In this document: piece by piece, positions 1-7,209 of the stretch
Layout: every line of letters starts with the position of its first letter
How positions within the stretch are numbered: position 1 is the stretch's first letter
NCBI GenBank assembly: GCA_028275195.1
Contig: JAPWVC010000002.1
Span: 1 to 30,634, forward strand
Direction of reading: 5' to 3'
DNA: 30,634 bases
From: Candidatus Acetothermia bacterium
GTDB taxonomy: Bacteria; Bipolaricaulota; Bipolaricaulia; RBG-16-55-9; JANLFV01
Translations under genes and position numbers: made by a program
Notes under the pieces: model-generated
What the model was told of the DNA's origin: nothing
Databases searched by the model: none
Seen by the model: the letters and a program-made list of their open reading frames with translations, nothing else

Positions 1-173
1 ATCGCCGTCTCATCGCCGACGATGATCTCGCCGTAGTCGCCCCGAATTCGCGCCCCCGGGCCGATCCAACACCGCTCGCCGATCACAACCTGCCCGATCA
101 CCTCCGCCGAGGGGTGGATATAGGTCCCCGCGCCGATGCGGGGGATCCGATCCTCAAACTGATAGATGGGCAT
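1..173 (-). CDS. gamma-carbonic anhydrase-like / left-handed beta-helix transferase (N-terminal part)
   Basis: Only the first 57 codons are inside the window; the gene runs off the left edge. The start ATG is at 173 and follows a strong Shine-Dalgarno sequence (GGAGGAGG). The translation opens MPIYQFEDRIPRIG and continues with hexapeptide-repeat spacing (phrases such as AEVIGQVVIG and CWIGPGARIRG). This is typical of the PaaY/CaiE/gamma-carbonic anhydrase family, which forms a trimeric left-handed beta-helix and often binds zinc or a similar metal at subunit interfaces. The metal-binding histidines would lie beyond the window, so carbonic anhydrase activity cannot be separated from an acyltransferase-like or scaffold role. 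A good promoter lies just upstream, so the gene probably begins its own transcript. Confidence 0.8.
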   Translation of the reverse strand, partial: MPIYQFEDRIPRIGAGTYIHPSAEVIGQVVIGERCWIGPGARIRGDYGEIIVGDETA

Positions 174-198
174 GGCAAGCTCGCCTCCTCCGGCCACT

Positions 199-227
199 TA
201 GATACATGCTGGCGCGGAGATTGTCAA
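199..227 (-). promoter_or_regulatory. sigma70-type promoter for the gamma-CA-like gene
   Basis: Read on the minus strand: perfect -35 TTGACA, 17-base spacer, -10 TATCTA. The predicted transcription start is about 19 bases before the ATG at 173, leaving room for the GGAGGAGG ribosome site. Confidence 0.75.
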
Positions 228-391
228 TTCCATTGCCTCACCGGGCGGCTAATGTGAACCCCGTCCGCCTTGGGGGCGACGGACTCTGGCGAGGGTTGCC
301 CGCCGTGGCAACGGGCGGTAAGCTGTGGGTCTACCCCTCCTGGGTTTGTGCTCCGCCACAGGTGGCGCGGAGCGAGAGGAGTTGAGCTGGG

Positions 392-1831
392 ATGGCGCGG
401 GTCTCACGCGAGGAGATCCTGAACGGGCCGATCATCCTGACCATGGTCCGCTTGGGCTGGCCGGGGATGGTGACCGGGGTCCTCCAGACGCTCTACAACC
501 TGGCCGATGCCTTCTGGATCGGCCACCTCCCCCCGGCGGAGAGCGGCCCCTCGGTCGCGGGGATCCAGATCTCCTGGCCGGTCGTCTGGCTCTTGATCTC
601 CTTCATCGGCGGGTTCGGGGGCGCGGCAGGGAGCGCTCTCATCTCCCAATATACGGGCGCGAAGCGCTCGGAAGAGGCGAACTTCGCCTGCAGCCAGATC
701 TTCTCCCTCTCTTTCGCCTCCGGTCTGGTCGTGGGGGTCGGCGGGTTCTTCTTCTCGCCCCACATCCTGCCCTTGCTGGTCGGGGCGGGCGAGGTCTCCG
801 AGGTCGCCACGCTCTACATCCGGGTGATCTTCCTCGGGCTGCCTTTCATGTTCGCACCGTTCCTATTCTATTTCTCCCTCGCGGCCTACGGGGATACGGT
901 CACACCGATGCTCGTCAACGGGGCCGGGGTCTTGCTCAACATCGGGCTCGATCCGCTATTGATCTTCGGGCTGGGGCCGTTCCCCAAGATGGGGGTCTTC
1001 GGGGCGGCCCTGGCGACGGTGATTGCCGAGGGGCTCGTCTCGATCTTGGCCTTGGTGATCCTCTTCCGCGGGCGGAGGGGACTGAAGCTCAGCCTCCCTG
1101 CGCTCCGGCCCAGATGGGCTTGGGTGAGGAAGATCCTCGGGATCGGGGTTCCCGCCGCGATCGGCCAGTCGGGGACGGCCCTGGGGTTCGTCCTCCTCAT
1201 GGCGATCATCGGGCGAGTCCCCAACCCGACGGTCGCGCTCGCCGCCTACGGGATCGGGGACCGGATCCTCGGCCTACTCTTCATCGCCCTCGACGGGCTC
1301 GGGGTGGGCCTGACGACGATCCTCGGCCAGAGCCTCGGCGCGGACCTCCCCAAGCGGGCTGGCGAGGCGGCGAAGAAGGGGACGACCGTGATGTTCCTCC
1401 TGCTCGTGGCGGAGGCGGTCGTCATCTGGCTGGCCCGCAGGCCGCTGATCGCCTTCTTCATCCCCGGGAGGGGGGACATCATCGCCGAGGGGGAGAGGTT
1501 CCTGGCCCTCTTCGCCCCGGGGATGCCCTTCTTCGGGCTCTTCGCGGCAGTGAACGCGATCTTCCGCGGCTCGGGCCACAATGTCCCGACGATGATCATG
1601 GAGCTTGCCCGCTTGTGGGCCCTTCGGCTCCCCTTGAGCTACATCTTCGCCTTCCCGGTGGGGCTGGGCTCGACTGGGATCTGGATCGGGATGGCGATCA
1701 GCAACTTCGCCTCCGCCCTCCTCGCGGTCGCGATGCTCTCCACCGGTATCTGGAAGAAGAAGGTCATCGAGGAGAAGGCCCCACTCCCCCAGGCCGAGGA
1801 AGGTAAGCCGGTCGAGCAGTTGATCGAGTAA
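392..1831 (+). CDS. MATE family multidrug/Na+ efflux transporter
   Basis: This 479-residue protein has about twelve hydrophobic segments in two homologous halves, the usual size and layout of MATE (NorM/DinF-type) exporters, which expel organic cations or other compounds using a Na+ or H+ gradient. The N-terminus contains the family-typical stretch around GWPGMVTGVLQTLYNLADAF, and the second half starts near residue 245 with GIGVPAAIGQSG. The start ATG follows an AGGAG site at about ten bases. The 170-base leader has several GC-rich hairpins (one at about 261-281, another at about 351-372 just before the ribosome site). A weak promoter-like pair is seen (TTGCCC at 296, TAAGCT at 319). No drug or ion specificity can be read from the sequence, and there is no operon partner. 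Confidence 0.9.
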   Translation: MARVSREEILNGPIILTMVRLGWPGMVTGVLQTLYNLADAFWIGHLPPAESGPSVAGIQISWPVVWLLISFIGGFGGAAGSALISQYTGAKRSEEANFACSQIFSLSFASGLVVGVGGFFFSPHILPLLVGAGEVSEVATLYIRVIFLGLPFMFAPFLFYFSLAAYGDTVTPMLVNGAGVLLNIGLDPLLIFGLGPFPKMGVFGAALATVIAEGLVSILALVILFRGRRGLKLSLPALRPRWAWVRKILGIGVPAAIGQSGTALGFVLLMAIIGRVPNPTVALAAYGIGDRILGLLFIALDGLGVGLTTILGQSLGADLPKRAGEAAKKGTTVMFLLLVAEAVVIWLARRPLIAFFIPGRGDIIAEGERFLALFAPGMPFFGLFAAVNAIFRGSGHNVPTMIMELARLWALRLPLSYIFAFPVGLGSTGIWIGMAISNFASALLAVAMLSTGIWKKKVIEEKAPLPQAEEGKPVEQLIE

Positions 1832-1880
1832 GGCCCGCTCGAGCCTCATGACTTATGGGCCGGGCCAGCGAGCTGGCCTC

Positions 1881-1910
1881 TTCACTAATGGCGGCCGCCT
1901 CGGGTATGAT
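1881..1910 (+). promoter_or_regulatory. promoter of nikR, apparently giving a leaderless mRNA
   Basis: -35 TTCACT (1881-1886), 18-base spacer, -10 TATGAT (1905-1910). The ATG at 1919 begins only eight bases after the -10, so transcription should begin at or next to the start codon. There is no Shine-Dalgarno sequence before the ATG (CGAAAAAG), consistent with leaderless initiation. Confidence 0.6.
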
Positions 1911-1918
1911 CGAAAAAG

Positions 1919-2335
1919 ATGGGCGAGCTCGTGCGGTTCGGGGTCTCGATGGATGGGGAACTCCTCGCCCGATTCGATGAGCTGATTGCCGAGCTGGGCT
2001 ATCCCAACCGCTCCGAGGCTCTCAGGGATCTGGTCCGGGACCGGCTGGTCCAGCGGGAGTGGGAGGCGGGCGAGGAGGTCGTGGGGGTCATAATCCTGCT
2101 CTACGACCATCACAAGCGGGAGCTAGCCGACCGGCTGACCGACCTCCAGCACGAGCACCACGACCTGATCCTCTCCACGATGCACATTCATCTCGATGAG
2201 GCCAACTGCCTGGAGGTTCTGGCCGTCCGCGGCCCGGGACAGGAGGTCCAGCGGCTGGCCGACCGGCTGATCGGGCTGAAGGGGGTCAAGCACGGGAAGC
2301 TGGCGGCCACCTCGACCGGCCAGCGCCTCCGCTAG
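1919..2335 (+). CDS. nikR: nickel-responsive transcriptional regulator NikR
   Basis: This 138-residue protein has the NikR layout: an N-terminal ribbon-helix-helix DNA-binding domain (residues 1-45, beginning MGELVRFGVSMDGELLARFD) and a C-terminal ACT-like nickel-binding tetramer domain. All four high-affinity Ni(II) ligands of E. coli NikR (H76, H87, H89, C95) are present with identical spacing, here as H78, H89, H91 and C97. Length and the closing RHGxL-like element (VKHGKL) fit the family. The gene lies immediately upstream of a metal ABC-importer operon on the same strand, which is its likely target. It has its own promoter and probably a leaderless transcript. It should repress uptake when nickel is plentiful; the operator is not proven (see 2369-2395). 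Confidence 0.95.
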   Translation: MGELVRFGVSMDGELLARFDELIAELGYPNRSEALRDLVRDRLVQREWEAGEEVVGVIILLYDHHKRELADRLTDLQHEHHDLILSTMHIHLDEANCLEVLAVRGPGQEVQRLADRLIGLKGVKHGKLAATSTGQRLR

Positions 2336-2358
2336 CTGAAGGTTAGTCCTCCGGGGTC

Positions 2359-2387
2359 TTGACCCTTGGTGTCACTTCTGTTAAAAT
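2359..2387 (+). promoter_or_regulatory. promoter of the NikR-linked metal importer operon
   Basis: -35 TTGACC (2359-2364), 17-base spacer, -10 TAAAAT (2382-2387), followed by a GGGAGGT ribosome site before the ATG at 2415. Two near-identical GTGTYAC elements overlap the spacer and the predicted start site. Confidence 0.75.
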
Positions 2388-2395
2388 GGTGTTAC
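2369..2395 (+). promoter_or_regulatory. candidate NikR operator
   Basis: GTGTCAC (2369-2375), 13 bases, GTGTTAC (2389-2395). The heptamer and the 13-base gap resemble the GTGTTAC-N13/14-GTAACAC operator known for non-enterobacterial NikR. However, the second half-site runs in direct rather than inverted orientation. The extended repeats (GGTGTYACTT) are exactly 20 bp apart, two helical turns. The element straddles the -10 box, a position suited to repression. Confidence 0.45.
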
Positions 2396-2414
2396 TTAAG
2401 GAAGGGAGGTAGAG

Positions 2415-3287
2415 ATGGCTTTCAATCTCAGGATCAGGATGATGCTTCTTGTGCTGCTCGCCCTGGCCGTTGCAAGCGGGCCGCTCGGCCTCGGTCAGGG
2501 TCAGGGCCAAGGCCAAGATCAGCCGGTAGTGATCGCCACCAGCGAGGTGTTCGGGAGCCTTGTCCGCGCTATCGGGGCTGATGAAGTCCTTGTGATCACC
2601 ATTATCCCCGCCGGCTTCTGTCCGGCTCACTACGATCTCCGGCCCTCGGACTTCCTTTACCTCTCCAAGGCCGAGCTCGTGATCTATCACGGGATCGAGC
2701 CTTGGATGGACCGGCTCTTGGCCAACATCAACCCCGGGGCTAAGGTGCTCCAGCTCCGAGGGGAGTGGAACTACCCTGCCCCTCTAGCCGAGAAGGCTCG
2801 TGCTATCGCGGAGGAGATGGAGGAGCTCTGGCCGGAGAAGGCTGCGGCCTTCCAAGGGCGGCTGGACCGGTTCCTCGCGGACCTCGAGGCCCTGGCCGGG
2901 GAGATCCAGGCCCGGGCTCGTGAGCTCGAGCTCGGAAAGGTCCCGGCCATCGTGATGGCCTGGCAGGAGGGGTTTGCTCGTTGGCTCGGGCTGAACATCG
3001 TCGCCACCTATCCCCCGGAGGAGCGGCTCACCGTAAGGGACCTCACGGAGCTAGCTGCTAGGGGCCGTGAGGCCCAGGTTAAGCTCGTGATCGATAACCT
3101 CCAGTCAGGCGTTTCCTTCGGCGGCCGCCTGGCCCAGGCCATCGGCGCGACCCACATTGTCCTCACTAACTTCCCCGGGCCCCTCCCAGGGACGGTGGAT
3201 ATGCTCTCGATGCTCCGAGTGAATGCCGAGATCGTCTTCGCTGCCGTCGAGGCCCTCATCGCGGGGCAGGCAGTGGGAGCCCCATGA
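2415..3287 (+). CDS. metal ABC transporter substrate-binding protein, TroA/ZnuA-like (probably nickel)
   Basis: This 290-residue exported protein has a Sec signal peptide (hydrophobic residues about 9-26), followed by a GQ-rich linker and then a TroA/ZnuA-type cluster A-I binding-protein fold. Two of the usual metal ligands are visible: H72 in AHYDLRPSD, matching the HxxxPxP-type element, and H92 in IYHGIEPW. The third family histidine (normally in an SHxAFxYF-like element) seems to be replaced, since the matching segment reads AWQEGFARWLGL with Q184 near the expected site. The usual His-rich loop is absent. This altered ligand set, together with NikR next door, argues for Ni2+ (or Co2+) rather than Zn2+ or Mn2+. 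It is the first gene of an overlapping operon with FmdE-like, ATPase and permease genes. Confidence 0.85.
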   Translation: MAFNLRIRMMLLVLLALAVASGPLGLGQGQGQGQDQPVVIATSEVFGSLVRAIGADEVLVITIIPAGFCPAHYDLRPSDFLYLSKAELVIYHGIEPWMDRLLANINPGAKVLQLRGEWNYPAPLAEKARAIAEEMEELWPEKAAAFQGRLDRFLADLEALAGEIQARARELELGKVPAIVMAWQEGFARWLGLNIVATYPPEERLTVRDLTELAARGREAQVKLVIDNLQSGVSFGGRLAQAIGATHIVLTNFPGPLPGTVDMLSMLRVNAEIVFAAVEALIAGQAVGAP

Positions 3288-3724
3288 GAATGGACTGGGA
3301 GAAGATCGATCCGAGCATAGACCCCGCCGAGCTCTTGCCCTTAGGGGTTCGGCTTCATGGCCATAAGGGGCCGTTCTTAGCCCTAGGGCTCCGGATGGGG
3401 CTTCTAGCCCTCCGACTCCTCGGCTCGCCAGGGTTCACCGGGATCACTGCCGAGGCCCACACCGGCACTGAGCCTCCCATCTCTTGCCTCGTCGATGGGA
3501 TCCAGATAGCCACGGGCTGCACCCCGGGGAAGGGTAATCTTCGGGTCCTCCCTGGCGGCCGGCCGGAGGCCGTGTTCATCGCGAATGGCCGGACCCTACG
3601 GGTGGCCTTGCGGGAGGAGTGGCTGGGGAAGGTCCTCGCTTCCGGGGCCGCGGAAGGCCTTACGGACGAGATCCTGACCGCCATCGAGGAGGAGCTTTTC
3701 GTATGGACCCTATCCTCGAGCTAG
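3284..3724 (+). CDS. FmdE-like protein in a nickel-type importer operon
   Basis: This 146-residue protein resembles the core domain of FmdE, first named from formylmethanofuran dehydrogenase operons but widespread as a putative metal-handling domain. Visible family motifs are HGHKGPFLALGLRMG (residues 25-39; family consensus HGHxCPxxxxGxR, with the cysteine here replaced by glycine) and ISCLVDGIQIATGCTPGKGN (residues 66-85). Potential ligands are H25, H27, H59, C68 and C79. The C-terminal zinc-ribbon of longer FmdE proteins is missing. The start ATG overlaps the binding-protein stop codon (ATGA), so translation is coupled. There is no signal peptide, so it is presumably cytoplasmic, perhaps a metallochaperone or regulator of the importer. 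That role is inferred from context only. Confidence 0.75.
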   Translation: MRMDWEKIDPSIDPAELLPLGVRLHGHKGPFLALGLRMGLLALRLLGSPGFTGITAEAHTGTEPPISCLVDGIQIATGCTPGKGNLRVLPGGRPEAVFIANGRTLRVALREEWLGKVLASGAAEGLTDEILTAIEEELFVWTLSSS

Positions 3725-4446
3725 AAGGGGTCTGGGCCGCTTATCCAGGGGGGAGAGGGGCAGCCCTGAGGGGCGCTTCTCTCTCCCTTCCTCCTGGGGA
3801 ACTAGGCCTCTTGGTAGGCCCGAACGGCGCGGGAAAGACCACGATCCTCGAGGTGCTCCTCGGCTTCGTCACTTATCGTGGCCGGGCCCGGGCCTTCGGG
3901 CTCGAGGTCCGAGACCACAGGGCGGAGATCCGCCGAAGGGTCGGCTACCTTCCCCAGGAGCTCTTCTTCCCGCCGGATGCGCCCTGCCGGGCCATCGACT
4001 TGGTCCTAATGGGCCGATTCGGCCAGTTCCGGCCCTGGCAGAGGCTCCCCAAAGGCGAGCATGAGCGGGCCCTTTCGGCCCTTTCCCGATTCGGGCTTGT
4101 CGAGAGGGCAGATTGGCCTATCGGGCACCTCTCCGGGGGCCAGCAGCGGAAGGCCCTCCTTGCCCGGGCCTTGGCCAAGGGGGCCGAACTCCTCCTCCTC
4201 GATGAGCCCTTCGCCTCGCTCGATCCCCAGGCCCGGCTGGACTTGGCCCAAGCCATCCTCGGCCTGAAGGATGAGGGGCTCACCATCCTCGCCGTCGTCC
4301 ACGAGGAGGAACTCCTCTCCCGGGCCGATCGGGCCTTCCTCGTCCGCGAGGGGAAGAGCCAGCCCCTTCCCCAAGGGTTGGTCCGCTCTTCGAGCAAGAC
4401 CCACTTGGCCGAGATCTGGGAGGGAGTCCGGACATGCTGGCCCTGA
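3703..4446 (+). CDS. metal ABC transporter ATP-binding protein (ZnuC-like)
   Basis: This 247-residue ATPase contains Walker A GPNGAGKTT, Q-loop LPQE, signature LSGGQ, Walker B LLLLDEP and H-loop VVHEE in normal order. It belongs to the ZnuC/MntB-type ATPases that energise cluster-9 metal importers. The ATG at 3703 was chosen because a GAGGAGGAG ribosome site lies about eight bases upstream and the translation then begins directly with the usual first strand (MDPILELEGVWAAYPG). An upstream in-frame start at 3619 would add residues unlike the family. The gene overlaps the 3' end of the FmdE-like gene by 22 bases and overlaps the permease start, indicating one coupled operon. Confidence 0.9.
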   Translation: MDPILELEGVWAAYPGGRGAALRGASLSLPPGELGLLVGPNGAGKTTILEVLLGFVTYRGRARAFGLEVRDHRAEIRRRVGYLPQELFFPPDAPCRAIDLVLMGRFGQFRPWQRLPKGEHERALSALSRFGLVERADWPIGHLSGGQQRKALLARALAKGAELLLLDEPFASLDPQARLDLAQAILGLKDEGLTILAVVHEEELLSRADRAFLVREGKSQPLPQGLVRSSSKTHLAEIWEGVRTCWP

Positions 4447-5291
4447 TCCTCCCGAGCCTCTTGGCCACCCTTCTCTCCGGGGCGACCGCCGGGCTCCTCG
4501 GCTCTTGCGCCCTGCGGCTCAGGCTCTCCGCCATAGGCTATGCCATGGCTCACGCCGCCTTCGCCGGGGCGGCTCTGGCCTTCTGGCTCGGCCTCCCGCC
4601 CCTCCCACTCTCCTTCCTCATGGCCCTTGCCGCGGCCGCGCTCCTCGGGCCGGTGGCAGACTATACCGGGCTCCCGGCGGATTCGGTCCTGGCCATCCTC
4701 TTCCCTCTCACCATGGCCTTAGGGTTCCTCTTCATCGCCCTAAGCCCCGGCCAAGCCTTGAGCTCCCCGGCTTTGACCCTCCTCTGGGGGAGCCTGCTCG
4801 GCGTGGGCTGGAATGATGTCCTCGTCTTGGGCGCGGTGATGGCCGTTTCCGCGGGCTTCCTCCTCCTCTTCCGAAGGGAGGTGTGGGCCACACTCGTAGA
4901 GAAGAGGCTGGCCGAGGAGGCCGGCATCCCGGCCAGGCCCATCCTCTGGGCCTTGCTCTTCATGATCGGCGCGGCCGTGGTAGGCTCGCTGCGCCTCGTA
5001 GGCGGGCTCCTCATCTATGCCCTCCTCTTCCTCCCGCCCTCGGCGGCTTCCCAGCTCACCTTAGAGCTTCGGCGCCAATTCCTCTTAGCTCCGGCCTTCG
5101 GGGCCCTTTCCGGGCTCGCTGGCTTTGGCCTCTCCTTCTGGGCCGATCTCCCGGTGGGAACGAGCATCGCCCTCACTGCCTGCGGGCTCTTCCTCCTTTT
5201 GGCCCTCCTCTCGCCTCGGCGGAAGCCCCGCTTGCTCGGGCTCGAAGGGCGGGCGAAGCCCATGGAGGAGCACCAACCTCATCGGCCCTAG
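4434..5291 (+). CDS. metal ABC transporter permease, ABC-3 (ZnuB/TroC) family
   Basis: This 285-residue integral membrane protein has about eight or nine hydrophobic segments. The ABC-3 family is recognisable from the N-terminal half (GATAGLLGSCALRLRLSAIGYAMAHAAFAG) and from SLRLVGGLLIYALLFLPPSAA around residue 185, the region contacting the ATPase. It forms the membrane channel for the metal delivered by the upstream binding protein. The start lies inside the ATPase reading frame (13-base overlap), so the two are co-translated. The C-terminal tail is short and charged. Nickel is the likely substrate because of NikR upstream, but the family more often carries Zn2+ or Mn2+. Confidence 0.9.
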   Translation: MLALILPSLLATLLSGATAGLLGSCALRLRLSAIGYAMAHAAFAGAALAFWLGLPPLPLSFLMALAAAALLGPVADYTGLPADSVLAILFPLTMALGFLFIALSPGQALSSPALTLLWGSLLGVGWNDVLVLGAVMAVSAGFLLLFRREVWATLVEKRLAEEAGIPARPILWALLFMIGAAVVGSLRLVGGLLIYALLFLPPSAASQLTLELRRQFLLAPAFGALSGLAGFGLSFWADLPVGTSIALTACGLFLLLALLSPRRKPRLLGLEGRAKPMEEHQPHRP

Positions 5292-5379
5292 GAGCCCAAG
5301 CTCGGCCTTCGTGGCCTTGGCCAGCGCCTGACCCGGCCTTGATTGACCTAGCCGCGGGCCTAGCTCAGCCTACCTAGCC

Positions 5380-7209
5380 TCAAGCGGCCGCGCGGGCCTG
5401 GAGCTCGTAGAGGGCCGAGTAGAGCCCCCGCCGGGCGAGTAGCTCCTCATGGCGCCCCTCCTCCACGATCCGCCCATGGCTCAGGACGATGATCCGATCG
5501 GCATTCCTGATCGTGGAGAGCCGGTGAGCGATGGCGATGCTGGTCCGCCCGGCCATGATCCTCTTGAGGGCCTCTTGGATGCTCCGCTCCGTCTGGGAGT
5601 CGATGTTCGCCGTCGCCTCGTCCAGGACCAGGATCTTGGGGTTGAAAGCCACGGCCCGGGCGAAGGCCAAGAGCTGCCGCTGGCCGACCGAGAGGGTCGC
5701 ACCTCGCTCCCCCAGCTCCGTCTCGTATCCGGCGGGGAGCTCGGTGATGAACTGGTGGGCTTGGACGAACTTGGCGGCCTCGATCGCCCGCTCCGCGGGG
5801 AGCCCCTCCTCGAAGAGGCGGATGTTCCCCAAGACATCGCCGGAGAAGATGAAGACATCCTGGAGGACCACGGCCATCTTCGCCCGGAGCCATTGGGGGT
5901 CGAGCTCGCGAATGTCCCGGCCATCGATGAGAATCTGCCCTCGCTGGGGCTCATAGAGCCGGAGGAGGAGGTTTATGATCGTTGTCTTCCCTGAGCCGGT
6001 CGGGCCGACCAGGGCCACCCGCTCCCCGGGCCGGACCTTGAATGAGACCCCGCGGAGGACCCACTCCTCGTCCTTGTAGGCGAACCAGACATCCCGGAAC
6101 TCGATCTCCCCGTGGAAGGGGCCGGCCTCGGGGCCATCGTGGGCCTGGAGCGGAACCCGCCTCTCCTCCGGCTCGTCCAGGAGGGTGAAGATCTTCTCCG
6201 CCGCGGCCATCGCCCCCTGCATGATATTGTATTTCTCCGAGAGGTCGATCAGCGGCTGGAAGAGCATCCGGACATAGGAGATGAACGCGACTAACGCCCC
6301 CAAGGTGAAGCTCCCTCGGACCACCCCGCCCCCGCCATACCAGAGGAGGAGGGCCATCGCCAGGGACTGCATCAGGCTGATCAGGGGGTTGAAGATCGCA
6401 TGGACGAAGAGCTGCTGCATGTCCGCCTCGTATTTGGCCCGGTTGATCTCCCCGAACTGGCGGCGGCTCCGCTCCTCCTGCCCGAAGAGCTGGATGACCC
6501 ACATCCCCGAGATCGCCTCCTGGAGGAAGGCGTTGAGCTGGGCCAGCCTCCTCCGGACGGTCCGGTAGGCCGCGCGGGCCTTGATCCGGAAGACCAAAGC
6601 CGTGAGGGCGATCGCCGGGGCGAGGACGAGGATGAACATCGTTAGCCGGCCGTTGAGCCGGAACATGACGAAGAGAGTCCCGAAGAGGAGGAAGCCGTCG
6701 CGGAGGAGGTTGACCAGGACGGAGGTATACATCTCGTTGATCGCGGCCACATCGTTCGTCGCACGGGTCACCAGCCGCCCCACGGGATTCCGATCGAAGA
6801 AGCTCGCCGGGAGGCGCAGGAGGTGCTGGAGGATCTCCTGGCGGAGGTCGAACATCACCCTCTGACCGGTGTATTGCGCGAGGTAGGCCTGAGCGAAGGA
6901 GAAGATGAGCCGCAGGAAGAGGAGCCCAACGAGCGCGGCGGCGAGGAGCCCGACCCCGCGGAGGGCCTCCTCCGGCGCTCTCGCCCCGGGAGGCGTGCTC
7001 CCTGCCCCTACCGGCTCCATATAGCGATCGATCGCGACCTTAGTGACATAAGGCATGGCCAGCTCCAGGGCCATCAAGATTAGCCCCAGGGCCAGAGTGG
7101 CGAAGAACACCCCGCGGTAGGGCCGCAGATACCGGAGGAGCCGGCGGGTCAGCCGGGCATCGTAGGCCTTCCCGAGCCGCTCTTCTTCATAGAAATAATC
7201 TCGGCTCAC
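5380..7209 (-). CDS. ABC exporter half-transporter, catalytically complete subunit (TmrAB/TM287-288 type)
   Basis: This 609-residue protein has six transmembrane helices (about residues 1-340) fused to an ATPase domain (about 365-600): Walker A GPTGSGKTT, signature LSVGQ, Walker B ILVLDEATANID with the catalytic glutamate, and H-loop AHRLS. The signature motif deviates from LSGGQ. The partner immediately upstream has the complementary defect (aspartate in place of the Walker B glutamate). This fits heterodimeric exporters with one canonical and one degenerate ATP site. The start is a GTG overlapping the partner's stop (GTGA). Substrate is unknown; relatives export lipids, peptides or drugs. 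It converges with the metal-importer operon, and no convincing terminator is seen between 5292 and 5379. Confidence 0.92.
   Translation of the reverse strand: MSRDYFYEEERLGKAYDARLTRRLLRYLRPYRGVFFATLALGLILMALELAMPYVTKVAIDRYMEPVGAGSTPPGARAPEEALRGVGLLAAALVGLLFLRLIFSFAQAYLAQYTGQRVMFDLRQEILQHLLRLPASFFDRNPVGRLVTRATNDVAAINEMYTSVLVNLLRDGFLLFGTLFVMFRLNGRLTMFILVLAPAIALTALVFRIKARAAYRTVRRRLAQLNAFLQEAISGMWVIQLFGQEERSRRQFGEINRAKYEADMQQLFVHAIFNPLISLMQSLAMALLLWYGGGGVVRGSFTLGALVAFISYVRMLFQPLIDLSEKYNIMQGAMAAAEKIFTLLDEPEERRVPLQAHDGPEAGPFHGEIEFRDVWFAYKDEEWVLRGVSFKVRPGERVALVGPTGSGKTTIINLLLRLYEPQRGQILIDGRDIRELDPQWLRAKMAVVLQDVFIFSGDVLGNIRLFEEGLPAERAIEAAKFVQAHQFITELPAGYETELGERGATLSVGQRQLLAFARAVAFNPKILVLDEATANIDSQTERSIQEALKRIMAGRTSIAIAHRLSTIRNADRIIVLSHGRIVEEGRHEELLARRGLYSALYELQARAAA

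Noticed and set aside
230..391. Possible riboswitch in the MATE leader
   Set aside because: Several GC-rich hairpins are visible, but they match no aptamer I know (no mini-ykkC ACGR pairs, no ykkC core). In GC-rich DNA such hairpins are common.
1863..1878. Palindromic hairpin GGCCAG-CGAG-CTGGCC after the MATE gene as a terminator
   Set aside because: The stem is good but no U-run follows it, and the nikR promoter begins at once. It was not called as a terminator.
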